Shown here: piece by piece, positions 1-5,181 of the stretch
Position numbering within the stretch: position 1 is the stretch's first letter
How the letters are laid out: each line of letters opens with the position of its first letter
Assembly: GCA_034113365.1 (NCBI GenBank)
Contig: JAXEXP010000098.1
Coordinates: 1 to 7,554, forward strand
Source: Spyradocola sp034113365
GTDB lineage: Bacteria; Bacillota; Clostridia; Christensenellales; UBA1750
Direction of reading: 5' to 3'
Length of the DNA: 7,554 nt
Program-made: the position numbers and the translations under genes
Notes under the pieces: generated by a model
What the model was told of the DNA's origin: nothing
Databases searched by the model: none
What the model saw: only the letters and a program-made list of their open reading frames with translations

Positions 1-1
1 C

Positions 2-40
2 CACCTCGACCTCACCGAGCCCATCCGGGTACGGGAGTGA
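2..40 (+). CDS. Possible 3' end of a gene entering from the left
   Basis: An open frame runs from the window edge to a TGA at 38-40 and would end in the residues HLDLTEPIRVRE. The mix of charged and hydrophobic residues looks like a real protein tail; the other two + frames give low-complexity Ser/Pro/Gly or Pro/His/Arg-rich peptides. The gene would converge on the patatin gene at 341-1162 and share the terminator block between them. Twelve codons are too few to name a family. Confidence 0.35.
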   Translation, partial: HLDLTEPIRVRE

Positions 41-60
41 CGGGAAAGGGAACGAGGTAC

Positions 61-227
61 GCGCTTTTCTTCTCTGAGAGAAGAAAAGCTGCGCAAAAGA
101 AGAGCATGGATGGGCTGGTGCAAAGTGGGAGCACAGTCCTCTAGCCAACTGGAAAAACGCCTCCTGGGGCGGCGTTCTGCGAAGCAGAACAAGCCCCCCG
201 GCCGCGCTTCGCGCGACCGGGGGGCTT
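61..227 (+). ncRNA. Structured 3' element, copy 1 (downstream of the left-edge gene)
   Basis: In order this element holds: GCGC; a pyrimidine arm (65-74), TGA loop (75-77) and purine arm (78-87) forming a perfect hairpin extended to 12 bp at 63-89; spacer GCTGCGC (88-94); a second purine tract (95-104) that is the exact mirror of the first; GGATGGG (108-114); AAGTGG (123-128); TCTAGCC (140-146); TCCTG (162-166); a 7-bp hairpin with GAA loop (174-190); and the GC-rich terminator stem at 191-227. Internal pairings are possible: GGCT 113-116 with AGCC 143-146, GTGC 118-121 with GCAC 131-134, and AACGCC 156-161 with GGCGTT 171-176. The same blocks at nearly the same spacing occur in copy 2 on the other strand, which argues for a conserved element. 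I do not recognise it as a named RNA family. A protein-binding or repetitive DNA element is the alternative. Confidence 0.55.
191..227. terminator. Shared bidirectional GC-rich hairpin between convergent genes
   Basis: A 17-bp stem (191-207 with 211-227) closes on a TTC loop and has a single C/A mismatch. Each arm starts with AAGCCCCCCGG, and both ends finish in CTT with no long T-run. It abuts two smaller hairpins with no gap: 174-190 on the left and 228-247 on the right. Its place at the centre of symmetry between two convergent genes fits a two-way transcription stop, though the short T tract makes it a non-classical terminator. Confidence 0.55.
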
Positions 228-356
228 CATCTGTCTTACGACAGATGCTACATCAGGAAGCATATTACAGAAGGGCTAGAAAACGACAGCCACCACTTAG
301 CAGAACCCATCCGAGCCTTTCTTTGCGCAGCTTTCTTTCCTCAGGAAAGAAAGCGC
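191..356 (-). ncRNA. Structured 3' element, copy 2 (downstream of the patatin gene)
   Basis: Read on the - strand from 356 downward, this copy holds: GCGC (356-353); pyrimidine arm (352-344); TGA loop (343-341); purine arm (340-332); the same spacer GCTGCGC (331-325); a mirror purine tract (324-316); GGATGGG (312-306); AAGTGG (298-293); TCTAGCC (280-274); TCCTG (258-254); an 8-bp hairpin (247-228); and the shared terminator stem (227-191). Gaps between the four blocks are 7, 12 and 15 nt, against 8, 11 and 15 in copy 1. The stem sequences differ between copies but pairing is kept, as expected of a selected structure. The loop TGA is the stop codon of the patatin gene, so the element starts inside the coding end and would form the 3' UTR of that mRNA. 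Confidence 0.55.
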
Positions 357-1162
357 GTTCCCCCGTCCCCCTCCCCGTTCCTCCGCGCCTCGATGGCCTT
401 GAGGAGGCCGGGGAGGTGGGCGGTGGCCTCGTCGCGGCCGATGCGGATGCACTCTTCGGCCTGGGCGATGGAGGCGGGGTTGATGTGGGCGAGGGCGGGG
501 ACGATATTGAGGTCGGCGGTATTGACGGTGCGCTGCATGATCTGCCACTCCATGACCTCGAGGGTATGGAGTATGATTTTGACGAGGGAGCCGTCGCAGT
601 CGACGGCGCCGCCGTGGTAGCCGACGTCGACGCCGATGACGAAGTCGGCGCCGAGCTCGCGGGCGGCGGAGATGGGGACGCGGTCGACGACGCCGCCGTC
701 GACGTAGGTGACGCCGTCGATGCGGTAGGGGTTGAAGATGCCAGGGATGGAGATGGAGGCGCGGATGGCCTGATAGACGGGACCGGAGCGCAGCACGACG
801 CGCTCGCCGCGGGCAAGGTCGGTGGCGACGGCGGCGAAGGTGCGGTCGAGCTGGTCGAATGTGCGGTTGCCGGTGAGGGTGCGGAGCATCAGCTCGACGC
901 GGTTGCCGGCGACGATGCCCTCACGGGGGCGGCAGACGTCGATCAGGTCCTTTTCGCTGATGGAGTAGCAGAACCGCTCCATTAACGAAAGGCTCATGCC
1001 GCAGGCGTAGACGCCGCCCACCAGCGCGCCCATGCTGGTGCCCGTGACGATGTCCGGCACGATGCCGGCCTGCTCGAGCACCTGCAGCACGCCGATGTGC
1101 GCCAGACCGCGGAACGCGCCGCCGCCCAGCGCCACGCCGATTTTGAAGGGACGATCCTGCAT
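341..1162 (-). CDS. ylbK: Patatin-like phospholipase (YlbK/RssA type)
   Basis: This 273-aa protein should be a serine lipid acyl hydrolase of the patatin family, using a Ser-Asp dyad. The oxyanion-hole motif GGGAFRG lies at residues 13-19, the nucleophile elbow GTSMG at 41-45 (Ser43), and the catalytic Asp155 in YVDGG. There is no signal peptide, so it is probably cytosolic. The start at 1162 is chosen over an in-frame ATG at 1213 because AGAGGAGGAG sits 5 nt upstream and the glycine-rich motif then falls near the N-terminus as in homologues. The neighbour is a ylbJ-type gene; in Bacillus subtilis ylbJ and ylbK are also adjacent, which supports the assignment, although here they are divergent. 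The physiological substrate is unknown. The TGA stop is the loop of a perfect hairpin (331-353). The ylbK symbol is by similarity and context. Confidence 0.85.
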   Translation of the reverse strand: MQDRPFKIGVALGGGAFRGLAHIGVLQVLEQAGIVPDIVTGTSMGALVGGVYACGMSLSLMERFCYSISEKDLIDVCRPREGIVAGNRVELMLRTLTGNRTFDQLDRTFAAVATDLARGERVVLRSGPVYQAIRASISIPGIFNPYRIDGVTYVDGGVVDRVPISAARELGADFVIGVDVGYHGGAVDCDGSLVKIILHTLEVMEWQIMQRTVNTADLNIVPALAHINPASIAQAEECIRIGRDEATAHLPGLLKAIEARRNGEGDGGTRFLS

Positions 1163-1188
1163 AAGAACTCCTCCTCTTTTCATAGATT
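1159..1188 (+). promoter_or_regulatory. Possible sigma-E-type sporulation promoter for ylbJ
   Basis: GCATAAG (1159-1165) resembles the -35 of mother-cell sigma-E promoters and CATAGATT (1181-1188) matches the -10 consensus CATACAHT at seven of eight positions, with 15 nt between them. Transcription would start near 1195, about 30 nt before the ylbJ ribosome binding site. B. subtilis ylbJ belongs to the sigma-E regulon, so the match makes sense. The -35 covers the start codon of the divergent patatin gene. Called by eye only. Confidence 0.4.
1169..1178 (-). promoter_or_regulatory. Ribosome binding site fixing the patatin start
   Basis: On the - strand AGAGGAGGAG lies just upstream of the ATG at 1162-1160. 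The longer reading frame starting at 1213 has no such site, so its first 17 residues are probably untranslated leader. Confidence 0.7.
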
Positions 1189-1240
1189 GCAATCGGATGG
1201 ATGATTTTTCCAAAAAAACATGCTCTCAGGGGGGATGGAC

Positions 1241-2356
1241 ATGCGCAAGAGGCTGCGCGCGGTCTGCGGCGCGCTCGTGCCCGGGCTGCTGCTCGCGCTG
1301 CTGTTCTGCTGCCCTGCCGCCGCGATGGCGGGCGTGCGCGAGGGGCTGCGCCTGTGGGCGGACGCGGTGCTGCCTGCGCTGCTGCCGTTCTTTGTGGTGA
1401 CGTCGCTGCTGCATTCCTGCGGCGCGCTTGCCGCCCTGTCCCCGCTGATGCGGCCGGTCTGCCGCCTGCTGCGCCTGCCCGACGGGCTTGGCGGACTGCT
1501 GCTCGCCTCGTGGATCTCCGGCGCGCCAAACGGCGCACGGCTGCTGGAGCCGCATCTGCAGGACGGCAGCGTCACGCCCGCGCAGGCGGCGCGGTTCGTC
1601 TCCGCCGCCACGGTGACCAGCCCGCTGTTCCTCATCGGCACGGTGGGCGCGTACCTGGGCAGCCCCGCGCTGGGCGCTCTCCTTTATGGTATCCATTTGC
1701 TGTGCGCGATATGCAACGGCGCGCTGTGGCGGGGCCTGGGCGGCCGGGAAACGGCCCGGAGCGACGCGGTATTCCGCACGGACGCGCGCGTGTCGCCGCT
1801 GCTGGCGCTGCCCGGGGCGCTGCGCTCGGCGTGCCTGTCGGTGCTGTTCGTGGGCGCGGCCATCGCGTTCTTTTCCGCGCTGACGGCGGCGCTGGAGGCG
1901 CTGGGCCTTGCGGACGCGCTGGGACGCGTGCTGCGCTTCGCGCTCCCCGCCGACGCGGTGCAGCCGCTGCTGGAAGGCTTCTTTGAGATCAGCCGGGGCG
2001 CTGCGCAGACGGCGCAGGCGGCGCTGCCGTTACCGCTGCGGCTGTCCATGCTGTGCGGGCTGTCGGCGTTCGGGGGGCTGTCGGTGCTGTGCCAGGCGCA
2101 GGTGTTTCTGGGGGGAAGGGTGTCCTTTGCCGCCTACTTCGCCCAGCGGGTGACGCACGCGGCGCTGTCGTTTGCCGTGATGCGCGGGTTTTGCCTGCTG
2201 TTCGGCGGGGTTTTGCCCGCGTTTTCGCCTGTGGAAAGCGCGGTCCTGATGCTGCCGCAGCAGGCGTATTCGTTGCCGATACTGGCGGCCTGCGCGGTGT
2301 TTTCAATGGTGCCCTGGGGGCGTTTCCTGCGGGAAAAGCGGGCGCAAGGAAGATGA
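1241..2356 (+). CDS. ylbJ: Sporulation integral membrane protein, YlbJ family
   Basis: The product is a 371-aa multi-pass membrane protein, very rich in Ala and Leu. In Bacillus, YlbJ is made in the mother cell and is needed for heat-resistant spores. Family features in order: an N-terminal membrane segment (about 8-30), LPALLPFFVVTSLL (about 45-58), the conserved WISGAPNGA block (about 91-99), SPLFLIGTVG (about 126-135), EGFFEISRGA (about 246-255) and FGGLSVLCQ (about 280-288). Length matches the family. The start at 1241 is preferred because AGGGGGG (1228-1234) is spaced 6 nt upstream; an ATG at 1220 in the same frame would place the ribosome binding site inside the gene. It is divergent from the patatin gene with a 78-bp gap. 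The presence of this gene suggests an endospore former. The exact transported or recognised molecule is not known. Confidence 0.85.
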   Translation: MRKRLRAVCGALVPGLLLALLFCCPAAAMAGVREGLRLWADAVLPALLPFFVVTSLLHSCGALAALSPLMRPVCRLLRLPDGLGGLLLASWISGAPNGARLLEPHLQDGSVTPAQAARFVSAATVTSPLFLIGTVGAYLGSPALGALLYGIHLLCAICNGALWRGLGGRETARSDAVFRTDARVSPLLALPGALRSACLSVLFVGAAIAFFSALTAALEALGLADALGRVLRFALPADAVQPLLEGFFEISRGAAQTAQAALPLPLRLSMLCGLSAFGGLSVLCQAQVFLGGRVSFAAYFAQRVTHAALSFAVMRGFCLLFGGVLPAFSPVESAVLMLPQQAYSLPILAACAVFSMVPWGRFLREKRAQGR

Positions 2357-2359
2357 CCC

Positions 2360-2414
2360 CCCTCCTTTTTGGGGGAGGGAGTCTCAGCCTGTCAAAAAAC
2401 AGGCATGTGCTCCC
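2360..2414 (+). repeat. First hairpins after ylbJ
   Basis: CCCTCC (2360-2365) can pair with GGAGGG (2374-2379). A second, competing structure pairs GGGAG (2377-2381) with CTCCC (2410-2414) around a perfect inner stem GCCTGT (2387-2392) / ACAGGC (2399-2404), leaving a symmetric 5 by 5 internal loop. No T-run follows, so these are not classical terminators. Confidence 0.45.
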
Positions 2415-2423
2415 CAGGGATGC

Positions 2424-2447
2424 ATGAAGGGGCCGCAGCCCCTTCAT
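2424..2447. repeat. Perfect 10-bp hairpin
   Basis: ATGAAGGGGC (2424-2433) pairs with GCCCCTTCAT (2438-2447) around a CGCA loop. A second hairpin follows at 2460-2480 (GGCGGGG with CCCCGCC, loop GCGTGTA). Both belong to the hairpin train after ylbJ and lack a T tract. Confidence 0.5.
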
Positions 2448-2484
2448 CTTCAATCCGCAGGCGGGGGCGTGTACCCCGCCGAGG

Positions 2485-2710
2485 AGCGATTTTCTGTAAG
2501 TTAGGAAGGATAAAGATGGATGGATTCTCTTTTCCATCCGTTCCCAAACTATTTGCAGATGGAAAATCGCTTCCGATACAGAAAAATTCGTGTGCGGCAA
2601 GGCCGTGCGCGAATTTTTCTGCAATTCGAAAAAGATGAGGTTTCATCTTTTTCGAGCCTGTCGACTTTGTCGACAGGCTGCAAACCACAGGCAAAACCTG
2701 TGGTTTTTTC
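2485..2710 (+). ncRNA. Densely base-paired region, possible small RNA or 3' UTR
   Basis: Five structures follow each other almost without gaps. P1 is a long imperfect hairpin: 2485-2494 with 2562-2571 (10 bp), continuing through TGTAA/TTGCA, GTT/AAC and GGAA/TTCC to an apical stem 2518-2524/2533-2539. P2 pairs 2579-2598 with 2602-2621, 20 bp with three G.U pairs and an AAG loop. P3 is a 13-bp stem 2626-2638/2643-2655, P4 is 2656-2665/2669-2678, and P5 is the terminator. The G.U pairs exist only in the + strand transcript, and the T-run is also on +, so + is the transcribed strand. No coding frame here looks real. I do not recognise a named family. It could be the ylbJ 3' UTR or a separate RNA. 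Confidence 0.45.
2682..2710 (+). terminator. Rho-independent terminator
   Basis: A perfect 10-bp stem, AAACCACAGG (2682-2691) with CCTGTGGTTT (2697-2706), closes on a CAAAA loop and runs into a T-rich tail. It ends the ylbJ-side transcript and insulates the oxidoreductase gene that starts at 2789. Confidence 0.85.
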
Positions 2711-2723
2711 TGTTTTTATGTGT

Positions 2724-2752
2724 TTTACAGGCAAAAGCAGCGGTGATAAACT
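2724..2752 (+). promoter_or_regulatory. Possible sigma-A promoter of the oxidoreductase gene
   Basis: TTTACA (2724-2729) and TAAACT (2747-2752) are 17 nt apart, just downstream of the strong terminator and 36 nt before the start codon. The -35 is good and the -10 is weak (4 of 6). A promoter is expected here because the terminator cuts off read-through. Confidence 0.4.
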
Positions 2753-2788
2753 GGTTTTGAATAAACGCAATGAGGAAAGGAGCGCACC

Positions 2789-4543
2789 ATGAGCTTTCCG
2801 TATCAAAAGCTGCTATCTCCCTATCCGCTGATGGAGAACATATTGCTCAAGAACCGCATCGTCTCGCCCAATGTGCTGCGCGCGCACAACCAGGGGCCGG
2901 AGACGTGGCCCGCCGACCCGCAGTTTGCCGAGTGCGCGCAGCTGTGCAACGCCGGGGCCTCGCTGCTGAGCTACCGCCACGCCGGCCGCTTCGGCGGCGG
3001 CGCGCGGCATCGCGGCCCGGAGGACAACCGCATGGGCCTGGACTACGACAACCCCCAGACGGGCAATTACCTGGCGCAGCTGGCCGCGCAGACCCACATG
3101 CTGGGCGCCAAGCTGCTCGTCAAGCTCGAGCAGGACTTCCCCGACGGCATGACGCTGCACGGCGGCGTGCCCGAGTTCCTGTTCCCCGCGCCGCCCGGCT
3201 TTCCCGACAAGCGCCGCGGCCGCGCGCCGCTGACGCTGGAGCAGATGCGCGCCAACTGCTGCCCCAAGGAGCTGTTTCCGCAGGTCATCGAGGAGATGGT
3301 GGCGCTGATGCGCCGCTACCGCCAGTGGGGCTTTGACGGCATGTCCATCCGCTGCGACCGCTACCTGGACGCCGCCATCAACCTGCGCCAGGACGAATAC
3401 AATGGCCCCATTGAGAACCGCGCGCGCTTTACCTACGAGCTGCTGCACCGCATGAAGCAGGAGTTCGGGCCGGATTTCATCATCGAGGGCGCGATGCCCG
3501 GCTCCCAGCGGCACGGCGAGATGGGCGAGATCCCGCAGGGCTACACGCTGGAGGAGACCATCCGCTTTGCCAAGATGATGGAGGGCACGCTGGACATCCT
3601 GCAGATCCGCAACGAATACATGGTGCACTACCACCCCACCGGCTACGACGCCCGGCCCCACGAGCACCAGAGCCTGGAGTTCTGCCGCGCGCTGCGCGAT
3701 GCGGGCGTGACCACCGCGCTGGCCGCCGCCTGCGGCTTTGTGGAGCCCGAGGAGATGGAGCAGGCGCTGGACAGCGGCGCGTGCGACCTGGTGTGCGTGG
3801 GCCGCGAGCTCATCGCCGAGCCGGAGTTCGTGCACAAGCTGACGCAGGGCAGACGGCCCACGCCCTGCATCCAGTGCAACAAGTGCCACGGCGACGCGCC
3901 GGTGTCGTGGCTGTCCACCTGCTTGGTCAACCCCGCCTCGGGGATGGATCACAGGTTCAGCTACGCGCTGCGGCCCTCGGGCAGGCGCAAGCGCGTGGCG
4001 GTGATCGGCGGCGGGCCCATCGGCATGCGCGCGGCGGTGCTGGCCGCGCAGCAGGGCCACAGCGTCACGCTCTACGAAAAGCGCGCGCAGCTGGGCGGCA
4101 AGGCGCGCTATGCGCAGCTTTACCCCTTCAAGTGGCCCATCCGCCGGTACCTGGAGTGGCTGGAGGGCGAGCTTGCGGCGCAGGGCGTGCGCGTGTACAC
4201 CGGCTGCGAGCCCGAGCCCGCGCGCATTGCGGCGGAGGGCTATGACGCCATACTCGCCTGCACGGGCTCGGTGGCCAAGCGCCCGCCCATCCCCGGCGCG
4301 GACGCCCCCGGCGTCTGGACGGTCGAGGACGTCTACGAGCGCCGCGTGCAGCCCGAACAGCTGGGCAGGCGCATCGCGTTTGTGGGCGGCTCGGGCGCGG
4401 CGCTGGAGACGGCGATGTACCTGGCCGGTGAGGGCAAGGCCGTCACGCTGCTCACCCGGCAGAGCGTGCCCGCCCCCGACCTGACCTACGCGCACAACAA
4501 CCTGTACGAAAACTACCTCAAGATCGATGAAGCCGTTGCGTGA
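2789..4543 (+). CDS. FMN/4Fe-4S/FAD oxidoreductase (Old-Yellow-Enzyme fusion), 3' truncated
   Basis: The 584-aa product belongs to the NADH:flavin oxidoreductase family that includes 2,4-dienoyl-CoA reductase and BaiH-like enzymes. These pass electrons from NAD(P)H through FAD and an iron-sulfur cluster to FMN, which reduces an unsaturated substrate. Visible parts: an N-terminal OYE-type barrel (about 1-345) with the DEYNGPIENRARF signature; cluster cysteines C360, C363, C366 and C378; an FAD Rossmann motif GGGPIG (407-412); and an NAD(P) motif VGGSGA (532-537). The residues replacing the usual HxxHGYL catalytic stretch read IRCDRYL (187-193), so the substrate may be unusual. Full-length relatives have roughly 640-680 residues; this one stops shortly after the second nucleotide-binding motif, exactly where GC content drops, so the C-terminal FAD-domain end is lost. 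The start has AAAGGAG 6 nt upstream. Substrate unknown; activity is doubtful because of the truncation. Confidence 0.85.
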   Translation: MSFPYQKLLSPYPLMENILLKNRIVSPNVLRAHNQGPETWPADPQFAECAQLCNAGASLLSYRHAGRFGGGARHRGPEDNRMGLDYDNPQTGNYLAQLAAQTHMLGAKLLVKLEQDFPDGMTLHGGVPEFLFPAPPGFPDKRRGRAPLTLEQMRANCCPKELFPQVIEEMVALMRRYRQWGFDGMSIRCDRYLDAAINLRQDEYNGPIENRARFTYELLHRMKQEFGPDFIIEGAMPGSQRHGEMGEIPQGYTLEETIRFAKMMEGTLDILQIRNEYMVHYHPTGYDARPHEHQSLEFCRALRDAGVTTALAAACGFVEPEEMEQALDSGACDLVCVGRELIAEPEFVHKLTQGRRPTPCIQCNKCHGDAPVSWLSTCLVNPASGMDHRFSYALRPSGRRKRVAVIGGGPIGMRAAVLAAQQGHSVTLYEKRAQLGGKARYAQLYPFKWPIRRYLEWLEGELAAQGVRVYTGCEPEPARIAAEGYDAILACTGSVAKRPPIPGADAPGVWTVEDVYERRVQPEQLGRRIAFVGGSGAALETAMYLAGEGKAVTLLTRQSVPAPDLTYAHNNLYENYLKIDEAVA

Positions 4544-4660
4544 TTGATACAAGGATTTCTGCCCGTTTTCGTTAGGGCGTTTTCAATACATAGGAATTAC
4601 CGCCTTTCTCACACCGTGGGGTGTGCTGAGGGATTATTTTTTTGCCTGCCGCCAGCGTAG

Positions 4661-4801
4661 ACACCTCTCATCCGGCGGCACGGGGTGTGCGGACTGGACG
4701 GGTTTGCATACGCACATAACGAAAAGCCTTGTCCCGTAACGATTGACAAAACAATTCGTTATGAGGGTGTGCAGATTGTCATCTGTAACAATTATCGCTG
4801 A
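4661..4801 (+). pseudogene. Possible relic of an unidentified coding sequence
   Basis: A frame bounded by stops at 4658-4660 and 4799-4801 encodes 46 residues with protein-like composition, including GLDGFAYAHNEKPC and TIRYEGVQIVIC. It has no start codon or ribosome binding site, so it would only be the tail of a broken gene. The family is not recognised, and chance is a real alternative. Confidence 0.2.
4716..4762. repeat. 47-bp imperfect palindrome
   Basis: ATAACGAA (4716-4723) pairs with TTCGTTAT (4755-4762), and inside it TTGTC (4729-4733) pairs with GACAA (4745-4749). The internal loops are symmetric (5 and 5 nt) and the apical loop is 11 nt. It could be a recombinase, relaxase or repressor site of the accessory element, or part of an RNA leader. 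No test is possible from sequence alone. Confidence 0.45.
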
Positions 4802-4886
4802 AACCGGTTGACTTTTCTGATTTTCAGAGTGATGTATAGAACACATGCAAATGATAAAAAAACAACAGGAAATGACAGAAAACCTA

Positions 4887-4915
4887 TTGAAAACAGAGCC
4901 GAAATCTGCTATAAT
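4887..4915 (+). promoter_or_regulatory. Strong sigma-A promoter for the HTH-methylase operon
   Basis: TTGAAA (4887-4892) and a perfect TATAAT (4910-4915) are separated by exactly 17 nt. The start codon of the HTH gene lies 42 nt beyond the -10, with GGAGG at 4945-4949. Confidence 0.8.
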
Positions 4916-4956
4916 ATGATAGAGTTGATATACTTTGTTTGTTCGGAGGTGCTGAA

Positions 4957-5151
4957 ATGGCAGAGATCGGAAACGACAAATGGATAAGCATAGATGAAGC
5001 GGCGGAGTACCTGGGCGTTAAGCCGGGAACTATCCGCGATTGGATCAGGAAGGGGAAGGACATCCCTGCACATAAAATAGGCAAACAGTGGAAATTCAAA
5101 TGTTCAGAATTAGACAATTGGGTATCCAGCGGAAAAAGTGCAATGGACTGA
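4957..5151 (+). CDS. Excisionase-family helix-turn-helix DNA-binding protein
   Basis: This 64-aa protein is almost entirely one small winged-helix/HTH domain of the excisionase (MerR-like, HTH_17) type: ISIDEAAEYLGVKPGTIRDWI (split by family as helix-turn-helix), then a basic wing with IPAHKIGKQWKF, then a closing helix. The start at 4957 is preferred to an ATG at 4939 because GGAGG (4945-4949) lies between them with 7-nt spacing. It is the first gene behind a strong promoter and is followed after 30 bp by an N6-adenine methylase; such HTH-methylase pairs open restriction-modification operons in Clostridia. It may control that operon or help DNA targeting; a role as phage or transposon excisionase is the alternative. 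Confidence 0.8.
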   Translation: MAEIGNDKWISIDEAAEYLGVKPGTIRDWIRKGKDIPAHKIGKQWKFKCSELDNWVSSGKSAMD

Positions 5152-5181
5152 TGGGATACTATGCTTGGGAGGAATTGAGAA

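Larger units (their letters stand above)
4544..4956. other. Gene-poor spacer at the start of the accessory region
   Basis: This 400-bp stretch is clearly poorer in GC than the DNA to its left. It holds a small hairpin (CACACC..GGTGTG, near 4610-4625), an inverted repeat TGCCGCC (4647-4653) / GGCGGCA (4674-4680), a long imperfect palindrome (4716-4762), a possible peptide relic (4661-4801) and the promoter at 4887-4915. A 70-codon - strand frame at 4634-4846 has no convincing start or family and I do not call it. Confidence 0.5.

Noticed and set aside
95..104. The mirror purine tract as an antiterminator arm
   Set aside because: To compete for the pyrimidine arm it should be a direct repeat of the purine arm. 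In copy 1 only about 6 bp of alternative pairing is possible, although copy 2 allows about 8.
61..356. A CRISPR array or IS element
   Set aside because: There are only two copies, in inverted order and diverged, with no regular spacers and no transposase. Inverted ends exist but pair as transcript hairpins placed exactly at gene ends.
110..985. A 291-codon + strand frame rich in Asp, Gly, Ala and Val
   Set aside because: It lies opposite the patatin gene, has the repetitive acidic composition of an antisense shadow in GC-rich DNA, and its start falls inside the structured 3' element.
2549..2806. Short frames of 85-100 codons on both strands in the hairpin region
   Set aside because: They mirror the inverted repeats (for example runs around SSFS on both strands) and have no ribosome binding site or family resemblance. 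The region is better explained as structured RNA.
2813..4552. A 579-codon - strand frame across the oxidoreductase gene
   Set aside because: It is rich in Ala, His, Arg and Val without any domain, while the + strand frame has clear flavin, iron-sulfur and Rossmann motifs. It is a shadow.
4808..4835. TTGACT as the -35 of a second promoter
   Set aside because: The nearest -10-like hexamer (TATAGA) is 21 nt away, too far, whereas the promoter at 4887-4915 has perfect spacing.
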